Shown here: in pieces, positions 55,246-61,444 of the stretch
How positions within the stretch are numbered: the stretch's first letter is position 1
How the letters are laid out: each line of letters begins with the position of its first letter
Origin: Fluviirhizobium alvei
Lineage (GTDB): Bacteria; Pseudomonadota; Alphaproteobacteria; Rhizobiales; Rhizobiaceae
Assembly (NCBI RefSeq): GCF_030551875.1
Contig: NZ_JAUOZU010000001.1
Span: forward strand, 530,586-594,585
Direction: 5' to 3'
Length of the DNA stretch: 64,000 nt
Notes under the pieces: model-generated
Seen by the model: only the letters and a program-made list of their open reading frames with translations
Told to the model about the DNA's origin: nothing
Database searches by the model: none
Position numbers and translations under genes: made by a program

Positions 55246-55998
55246 ATGCCGAAGACCGCTCTCATCACCGGTGCCACATCGGGCTTCGGCAAGGCAACCG
55301 CCGAACGGTTCGTGCGGGAAGGCTGGAACGTCGTTCTGACCGGCCGCCGCCGGGACCGGCTCGAGCGGTTGGCAAGCGACCTGGGCGGACCGGAACGGGC
55401 GTTAGCGCTCTGCTTCGATATTCGCGACCGGGCCGAAACAGCCGCTGCGATTGCCGGACTGACCGGCTCCTTTGCCGAAATCGATGTTCTCGTCAACAAT
55501 GCCGGACTGGCGCTCGGCACCGGCCCGGCCCAGGACTGCGATCTCGACGAGTGGAAGACGATGATCGATACCAATATCACCGGGCTCGTAACCATCACCC
55601 GGCTGATGCTCGACGGCCTGATCGCCCGTCGCGGCCTGGTGGTGAACCTCGCCTCCATTGCATCGAGCTGGCCCTATCCCGGCGGCAATGTCTATGGCGG
55701 TACCAAGGCTTTCGTACGCCAGTTTTCGCTCGGGCTGCGCAGCGACCTGTCGAGCAAGGGCGTGCGCGTGACCTCGATCGAACCCGGCCTGTCGGAAAGC
55801 GAATTTTCACTGGTACGGACCGGTGGCGACCAGGCCGCCTATGATCGGATCTATGCCGGCGCCAATCCGCTGCAGCCCGAAGATATCGCCGAAACGATCT
55901 ATTGGGTTGCTTCACTGCCACCCCATGTCAACATCAACAGTCTCGAAGTGATGCCGGTCAGCCAGTCCTGGGCACCGTTCCAGATCCATCGAGCATGA
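55246..55998 (+). CDS. Short-chain dehydrogenase (YdfG-like)
   Basis: A 250-residue classical SDR. Cofactor motif TALITGATSGFGKATAERFV with a following basic RRR (NADP preference), structural DVLVNNAGLALGTGPAQDCD, and the catalytic tetrad with Ser in NLASIASSWPYPGG and Tyr-x3-Lys in VYGGTKAFVRQFS. YdfG-type enzymes oxidise 3-hydroxy acids such as serine or 3-hydroxypropionate; substrate here is inferred by likeness. It starts 38 bp after the exporter stop and may be co-transcribed. Confidence 0.88.
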   Translation: MPKTALITGATSGFGKATAERFVREGWNVVLTGRRRDRLERLASDLGGPERALALCFDIRDRAETAAAIAGLTGSFAEIDVLVNNAGLALGTGPAQDCDLDEWKTMIDTNITGLVTITRLMLDGLIARRGLVVNLASIASSWPYPGGNVYGGTKAFVRQFSLGLRSDLSSKGVRVTSIEPGLSESEFSLVRTGGDQAAYDRIYAGANPLQPEDIAETIYWVASLPPHVNINSLEVMPVSQSWAPFQIHRA

Positions 55999-56071
55999 GG
56001 CAACACACGTTAATTCCGATGAGGCCGCCTGTAGTCGAGTGACCGCAGCGCAACGTGACTAGACGAACGTG

Positions 56072-56935
56072 CTACTGGAGATGGGTGAGTTTTTCGGGAT
56101 TTCTGACCATGTAAAAGGTCGCAATCGCGCCAGTTTCATCCAGGTCGAAGCTGAAAGACATGTCGAGCCTGCCGTCGAGCATGAGTAGCATTCCCGGTCC
56201 GCCATTGATCACCGCAGGCCGCAAATCCACTGCCTGATTGCTGCCTGCAACCTTGCGCCCGAGACCGACCAACAACTGCGTGACATGGTCCGCGCCCCGC
56301 ACGATGTTGCGCGCCGCAAGCACTTTGCCGCCGCCATCGGATATGCATTCAGCATCCTTGGCCAGCAGGGCTCGAAGATGCGAGTGGTCGCTCGTTTCCA
56401 TGGCAGTCTGGAAGGCGTCCAGAAAGGTCTGAAGTCGTGCAGCATCTGGCAGGAAGCGCCTCCGGCCGGCCTGAACACGCTCGCGGGCACGCTGTGCGAG
56501 TTTGCGACAGGCCTGTGGAGTCTTGTCGAGAGCCTTGGCAATATCCACGAATGGCATATCGAATAGGTCGTGCAAGAAGAACGCCGCCCGTTCTTCCGGC
56601 GTCAGCGTTTCGAGCGATCGCATGACCGCAAAGGAGATGTCGAGAGCGGCTTCCTCGCCGGGACTGAACGGGTCAACCAGCGGCTCAGGCAGCCAGGGTC
56701 CCCAATATTCCTCGCGATTGTAGGCGGCCGATTTCAGGCGGTCGAGGCATAGCCGTGTAACGATGGTCGACAGGAAGGCTGGCGGCGACCGCACGTCCTT
56801 AGCCTCAGTAAAGCGCAACCAGGCATCCTGCACCACGTCCTCGGCATCCGTCACGGAGCCGAGATAGCGGTAGGCGAGCCGGATGAGCCGTGGCCTCTGG
56901 GCAACAAAGGTTTCAATTTGCGTCTTGTCGATCAT
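56072..56935 (-). CDS. ECF41-type RNA polymerase sigma factor
   Basis: A 287-residue extracytoplasmic-function sigma factor. Region 2 is RLIRLAYRYLGSVTDAEDVV with QDAWLRF; region 4 is LETLTPEERAAFFLHDLFDM then FVDIAKALDKTPQACRKLAQ. A C-terminal SnoaL-like domain of about 110 residues carries the ECF41 markers ISDGGGKVLAARN and NPEKLTH. ECF41 factors are known to be fused to this regulatory domain instead of using a separate anti-sigma factor. Its ATG overlaps the stop of a carboxymuconolactone-decarboxylase-like gene, the typical partner type of ECF41. Confidence 0.92.
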   Translation of the reverse strand: MIDKTQIETFVAQRPRLIRLAYRYLGSVTDAEDVVQDAWLRFTEAKDVRSPPAFLSTIVTRLCLDRLKSAAYNREEYWGPWLPEPLVDPFSPGEEAALDISFAVMRSLETLTPEERAAFFLHDLFDMPFVDIAKALDKTPQACRKLAQRARERVQAGRRRFLPDAARLQTFLDAFQTAMETSDHSHLRALLAKDAECISDGGGKVLAARNIVRGADHVTQLLVGLGRKVAGSNQAVDLRPAVINGGPGMLLMLDGRLDMSFSFDLDETGAIATFYMVRNPEKLTHLQ

Positions 56936-57450
56936 GGGGCCTCGAGCGCCATCAAGACCGGCAGGCAGGTGGTCGCGTGACCAAGCCCGCGCTTGTAAAG
57001 CGGATAGAACATGCCGGCGACAACCGCGATGGACAGGCCGTTGAGTCCTGCCATGCCGAACCTCTCCCGGACCTCTTGAATCGAAGCGAGATATTCGGGC
57101 CGGTTGGCCACAACCGCATCCGCATAGACTATGGCCAATTGCAGGTCGGGGTCGACGACATTGCCCTTCAAGATTGCGGCGATCGTATTTTTGGTCATGC
57201 CATCTTCCTCGGCCATCTTCACTGCTAGGGCAAGACAGGGGCCACAATCAGCAGCGAGTGTAGCGCGGAGCCTGGCTGCGTGCCAGACCGCGGCTGGCAG
57301 GGTACCCGCGTGGCCGAGAAAACTTCGCGCAAGGGCCAATTTTAAAATGGCGCCGGCATCGACTTCGAGCACCTCATGCATGTAGCCGGTGTCATAGTCA
57401 TACCTGTTTGAAAATGCGCGCAGATTGCGTCCAACAAGCCACTTTATCAT
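56932..57450 (-). CDS. Carboxymuconolactone decarboxylase / AhpD-like protein
   Basis: A 172-residue protein of the CMD/AhpD fold. LRATLAADCGPCLALAVKMA contains a CxxC pair, used for redox chemistry in AhpD relatives; AIVYADAVVANRPEYLASIQ and GLNGLSIAVVAGMFYPLYKR fit the helical fold. Start and stop both overlap neighbours as ATGA (upstream membrane protein, downstream sigma factor), a tightly coupled operon. It is likely under ECF41 control; its reaction is unknown. Confidence 0.87.
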   Translation of the reverse strand: MIKWLVGRNLRAFSNRYDYDTGYMHEVLEVDAGAILKLALARSFLGHAGTLPAAVWHAARLRATLAADCGPCLALAVKMAEEDGMTKNTIAAILKGNVVDPDLQLAIVYADAVVANRPEYLASIQEVRERFGMAGLNGLSIAVVAGMFYPLYKRGLGHATTCLPVLMALEAP

Positions 57451-57824
57451 TGCGATTTCTCTTTCATGTCGAGAGCCAGTATCAGTATCGGAAGCAGACC
57501 CGGGATGACCACGAGCAGCATGTCGCGCAGGATGGAATCTGGATGGTGAGCGAATTCCGACAGGTGGAGGGTGGCATGACCACCCAGGAACAGAGCAGCC
57601 GGGGCCAATGCGGCTCTGCGCGCCGGCGCCTGCAGCACGGCCGCCATGCCCAGACCAAGAGCGGACGCAAGAAATGCGATGCCGATATCAGCGATGAAAT
57701 GGTAGTTAAACGGCCCGGTATCGCTTGCGCCCGGCACGAGCCTGTACCAGAGATCGGGAGCCAATAGCATCGCGGTACCGTTTAAAGCGTTGAAAGCCGC
57801 AAGCGCAATCAAGATGGGTTTCAT
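57447..57824 (-). CDS. Small four-helix membrane protein
   Basis: A 125-residue protein with four hydrophobic helices: ILIALAAFNALNGTAMLLAP, FIADIGIAFLASALGLGMAA, AALAPAALFLGGHATLHLSE and RDMLLVVIPGLLPILILALD. A strong AGGAGGT stands 9 bases before the ATG at 57824. I do not recognise a named family, although the layout resembles small DoxX-like membrane proteins. First gene of the three-gene ECF41 operon. Confidence 0.75.
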   Translation of the reverse strand: MKPILIALAAFNALNGTAMLLAPDLWYRLVPGASDTGPFNYHFIADIGIAFLASALGLGMAAVLQAPARRAALAPAALFLGGHATLHLSEFAHHPDSILRDMLLVVIPGLLPILILALDMKEKSQ

Positions 57825-57930
57825 GTTCGTACCTCCTGACATGAGGACGAGCGGGCGGCGCCTTTGTGACAGGCAGGGACGATTTTTTTTGAAGATTGGC
57901 CGAAAGGCGAGCGCATGAAAGAGCGCGCGC

Positions 57931-57962
57931 GGAAGGTTGGATGCGCGGAAGGTCGGATGCGC
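57931..57962. repeat. 16-bp tandem repeat in a 311-bp intergenic stretch
   Basis: GGAAGGTTGGATGCGC is followed directly by GGAAGGTCGGATGCGC. It lies in the gap 57825-58135 between the ECF41 operon and the aminotransferase gene, which otherwise holds only the promoter area of the sigma operon and the terminator below. Confidence 0.6.
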
Positions 57963-58097
57963 AAAGACATTGAAGCAGGGCAGGGCTCTGACGGAAGAAA
58001 CGCGTTGGGGCCCGTCTGTGCAGGATCCGCTCTCCGTGCGATTGGTGCGCGATCGGAAAGGACGTCATATTCAGAGCGGCATCTTGCCAACATAAGC

Positions 58098-58121
58098 CAC
58101 CGGCCCCGAACGGGGCCGGTG
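58098..58121 (-). terminator. Hairpin after the aminotransferase gene
   Basis: CACCGGCCCCG-NN-CGGGGCCGGTG forms a perfect 11-bp stem with a 2-base centre, 14 bases past the stop codon of the leftward aminotransferase gene. Only a weak T-rich tail (GGCTTATGTT on the minus strand) follows. Confidence 0.65.
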
Positions 58122-58135
58122 TCGCGGTGTGGTTC

Positions 58136-59518
58136 CTAGCCGAACACCCGCGTCAGCGCCTTGCCGATCGCATCGGTGATCGTGTCGATCTCGGCTTCTT
58201 TGGCAATCAGCGCCGGCGCGAGGCAGAGCGTGTTGTTGTATCCCGGCAGCGAGCGGTTGGTGGCGCCGATGATGACGCCCTGCGTGGCGCAATCGGCAAT
58301 CACCGCCTGCACCATCTTTTCGGGCGCCGGCTCCTTGGTCTTGCGGTCTGCCACCAGTTCGGCGCCGCAGAAGAGGCCGGCGCCGCGCACATCCCCGATG
58401 ACGGCATGTTTTTCCATCAGTGTGCGGAGGTTGGCCCTGAGCCGTTCGCCCATCGCGATCGTGTTGTCGAGCAGGCCTTCCTCCTCGATGATGCGCATGT
58501 TCTCGAGTGCCGCCGCCGGGCCTGCCACGCAGCCGCCGAAGGTGGAGATGTCGCGGAAATAGGACATCGGATCCTCGGGATCGTCCTTGAACATCTCGAA
58601 AACCTTCTCGGTGGTCACCGTGCAGGAAATCGCGGCATAGCCGGAGGCCACGCCCTTGGCCATGGTAACGAAATCCGGCTCGATGCCGAAATTCTGGTAA
58701 CCGAACCAGAGACCGGTGCGGCCGACCCCGCAAACCACCTCGTCGATATGCAGCAGGATGTCGTACTTGCGGCAGATCTCCTGCACCTTCGGCCAGTAGC
58801 CCGCCGGAGGAACGATGACGCCGCCCCCGGCCGTCACCGGCTCAAGGCACAGAAGCCCAATCGTGTCGGGACCTTCCCGCAGGATCACCTCCTCGATCGC
58901 AAGTGCTGCCCGCTCGCCGTAATTGTCGATATCGCCATATTGGCCGCGATATTCGAGACAATGCGGCACTTCGACGAAGCCGGGCGGCATCGGGCCATAT
59001 TGCTCTCGCCGCTGCGGCTGGCCGGCGGCGGCCAGCGTTCCGATCGTGGTGCCGTGATAATCGCGTTCGCGATAGAGGATCTTGGACTTGCGTCCGCCAT
59101 GGTGACGATGCGACATCTGCCGCACCATCTTGAAGACCTTCTCGTTGGCCTCCGAGCCGGAATTGGAATAATAGACGCGACTGAGGCCCGGCATTTTCGA
59201 GATCAGCCGTTCGGCGAATTTTGCTCCGGCGATCGAGCCCGCGGAGTTGGCGAAATAATTGAGCTGCACCAGCTGGTCGCGCACCGCATCCGCAATGCTC
59301 GTCCGGCCGAAGCCGACATTGACTGTCCAGACGCCGCCCGACAGGGCATCGAGATATTCGCGCCCCATCGCATCCCAGAGCCGCATGCCCTTGCCTTCGA
59401 CAAAGATGCGCGGATCGTTGGTTTCAAACGGCTTGTGCTGCACGAGATGGTGCCAGACATGGGCGCGATCAGCCTCGATCACGTCGCGGATGTCGTTGGG
59501 CTGTGTAACAACGTTCAT
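58136..59518 (-). CDS. tpa: Class III aminotransferase, probable taurine:pyruvate aminotransferase
   Basis: A 460-residue PLP enzyme. Diagnostic parts are the N-terminal block ADRAHVWHHLVQHKPFETND, NSGSEANEKVFKMVRQMSHR (phosphate/cofactor loop), DILLHIDEVVCGVGRTGLWF with the pyridine-N Asp, and the PLP Lys in PDFVTMAKGVASGYAAISC. The N-terminal and central sequence strongly resembles Tpa of Rhodobacter-type bacteria, which converts taurine and pyruvate to sulfoacetaldehyde and alanine. The ATG at 59518 is preferred (MNVVTQPND). The sulfoacetaldehyde acetyltransferase gene xsc is not in the window, so the substrate remains inferred. Confidence 0.82.
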   Translation of the reverse strand: MNVVTQPNDIRDVIEADRAHVWHHLVQHKPFETNDPRIFVEGKGMRLWDAMGREYLDALSGGVWTVNVGFGRTSIADAVRDQLVQLNYFANSAGSIAGAKFAERLISKMPGLSRVYYSNSGSEANEKVFKMVRQMSHRHHGGRKSKILYRERDYHGTTIGTLAAAGQPQRREQYGPMPPGFVEVPHCLEYRGQYGDIDNYGERAALAIEEVILREGPDTIGLLCLEPVTAGGGVIVPPAGYWPKVQEICRKYDILLHIDEVVCGVGRTGLWFGYQNFGIEPDFVTMAKGVASGYAAISCTVTTEKVFEMFKDDPEDPMSYFRDISTFGGCVAGPAAALENMRIIEEEGLLDNTIAMGERLRANLRTLMEKHAVIGDVRGAGLFCGAELVADRKTKEPAPEKMVQAVIADCATQGVIIGATNRSLPGYNNTLCLAPALIAKEAEIDTITDAIGKALTRVFG

Positions 59519-59677
59519 TCGGCCTCGCCTTTCCTTGAGAAATGTTCGCCGCACGGAAGGGTCGTCTGATGTCCGATTGCGCGGGGGCTGATCAGATGTT
59601 GTAACACGACCTAGTTCGCCAGGAAGCGGTTATCCCGGCTGGTCCTATCAATACTGTGTTCTGGTTCCCCGCTGCGC

Positions 59678-61186
59678 TCAATATGAAGCGGCGGCGCGGC
59701 GACAATGATCCTCGACGATCGCCCCCAGCCGGACGATGCCGCTCTCGATGCGGTTGGTTGCGATGGAGCTGAAGCCGATCCGGAACATGTTCCGGCCTCG
59801 GGCGGGATCGGAAAAGAAGATGTCGCCCGCCTCGATCAGGATTCCTTGCGCGCGGGCGGCCTCGACAACCGGACGTGCATCGAACAGCGGCGGTCCTTCA
59901 ATCCAGAAACTCGTCGCACCATCGCCGCGGTGGAAAACGCAAGAAGGCATAACGACAGGCAGGAGCCGCGCGATCAGTGTGGCGCGTTCGCGGATCGCCT
60001 CTCCAGCGCGGGCCAGGTGCTGGCGATAGTGCCCAAGCGCGATGAAGGCCGCCAGCGACCGCTGGTTATTGGTCGGCGGATGGCGGAGCATCAATCGGCG
60101 CAGCACCCGCAATTCGTCGATGACAGGCTTTGGCGCGACGACGTAGCCGATCCTGAGGCCGGGCGCGAGGACCTTCGAGAAACTGCCAACGTAGATAATG
60201 TGGCCGCCGCCACCAAGGCTCCGAAGTGAGGGAATATCGCTGTCCGCTTCGATCGAGAGATCGGCGTCGTAGTCGTCCTCAACGAGCAGAACGTCGTCCC
60301 GCCGGGCGGCTTCCACGAGATCGCGCCGTCTTTCGAGCGGCATGACTGTGGTGGTCGGGCACTGATGGCCCGCGGTCAGGAAGGCGATGTCACAGCGTGC
60401 GAAGGCCTCGTCCGGAACCAGCCCGTCGGCATCGCTGGTAAGAAAGACAGACTTGCGTGTGCTCAGTTTTACCATGTTGCGCAGATCGGGATAACCGGGA
60501 TCCTCGAGACCGACCGTCGTATCCCTCCCGATGAACAGATGGACGATCATCGAAAGAGCCTGCTGCGAGCCAAGGGTGATGATGATTTCACCGGGATGGG
60601 CGAGGATTCCTCGACGCGGCAGCACCTTCATCCGCAGTTGCTCGATCAGATCGGGATCGTCGTCGTCGATCATGTCCGCCGCCCAGACCTGGATTTCCTG
60701 GACGCTCGATGTGACGCGCACCGCCTCCCGCCAGTTGTTGGTGGGAAACAGGCCCGGATCGTATTGGCCGGACAGAAACGGGTAGGGATAGCTGCGCCAG
60801 TCACGCGGCTTTGTGATCTGCGCGAGCCGGGATGGCTTGATTGCAAACCGGCCGGACCAGTCTGCAGCCCGCTTCGGCGACGGTGGTGTCAGAGCCGGCC
60901 TGGTGATCTTCTGGACGAAAATGCCGCTACGCTGGCGCGCTGCGAGGAAGCCCTCGTCGATGAGTTGCTGATAGGCAGCCGTGACCGTGTTGCGACCGAT
61001 GCCAAGGCGCACGGCGAGTTCCCGCGACGAGGGAAGCCGCGTATCTGGCGCCAGCAGACCCGTTTCGATGGCTTCGACGATCATGCGGCGGATCTGGATG
61101 TTGAGCGGCTGGCCGTCGCGATCGAGGGTGCCGAAAATCCGGTCCCAGGTCTGCTCGATCCGTGTGTTCAGTTGCGATATTTTCAT
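59678..61186 (-). CDS. MocR/GntR-type PLP-dependent regulator (TauR-like by position)
   Basis: A 502-residue fusion. The GntR winged helix (QIRRMIVEAIETGLLAPDTR, LPSSRELAVRLGIGRNTVTA) covers about residues 30-85; the remainder is a fold-type I aminotransferase domain with IIITLGSQQALSMIVHLFIG, LVEDDYDADLSIEADSDIPS and the PLP Lys in IIYVGSFSKVLAPGLRIGYV. MocR regulators sense their amine through the aminotransferase domain. TauR of taurine degradation belongs to this group. It stands 159 bp upstream of the tpa-like gene, same strand, and probably controls it. Confidence 0.9.
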   Translation of the reverse strand: MKISQLNTRIEQTWDRIFGTLDRDGQPLNIQIRRMIVEAIETGLLAPDTRLPSSRELAVRLGIGRNTVTAAYQQLIDEGFLAARQRSGIFVQKITRPALTPPSPKRAADWSGRFAIKPSRLAQITKPRDWRSYPYPFLSGQYDPGLFPTNNWREAVRVTSSVQEIQVWAADMIDDDDPDLIEQLRMKVLPRRGILAHPGEIIITLGSQQALSMIVHLFIGRDTTVGLEDPGYPDLRNMVKLSTRKSVFLTSDADGLVPDEAFARCDIAFLTAGHQCPTTTVMPLERRRDLVEAARRDDVLLVEDDYDADLSIEADSDIPSLRSLGGGGHIIYVGSFSKVLAPGLRIGYVVAPKPVIDELRVLRRLMLRHPPTNNQRSLAAFIALGHYRQHLARAGEAIRERATLIARLLPVVMPSCVFHRGDGATSFWIEGPPLFDARPVVEAARAQGILIEAGDIFFSDPARGRNMFRIGFSSIATNRIESGIVRLGAIVEDHCRRAAASY

Positions 61187-61444
61187 GCGTCACATGAAGC
61201 AAAAAACAGGCCATTTAGACGTCGAGGCGAAATGCCTTCACCGTGCGCGAGAGACGATTGGCCGGTCTGCACCCTGACTTCGCCTTGCGATCCCGCTCTC
61301 CGCATACCCAGTTTTGGTGATGACCGAGTTGCAGAAAATATGATCTTTGGCACATCAGGGTTGGTTGATGGATTTTGAACGCTCGGCTAACGAACGATGC
61401 GATTTTCATGACTGATTAACCATTGGCAAATTCCGGGGAACTTC

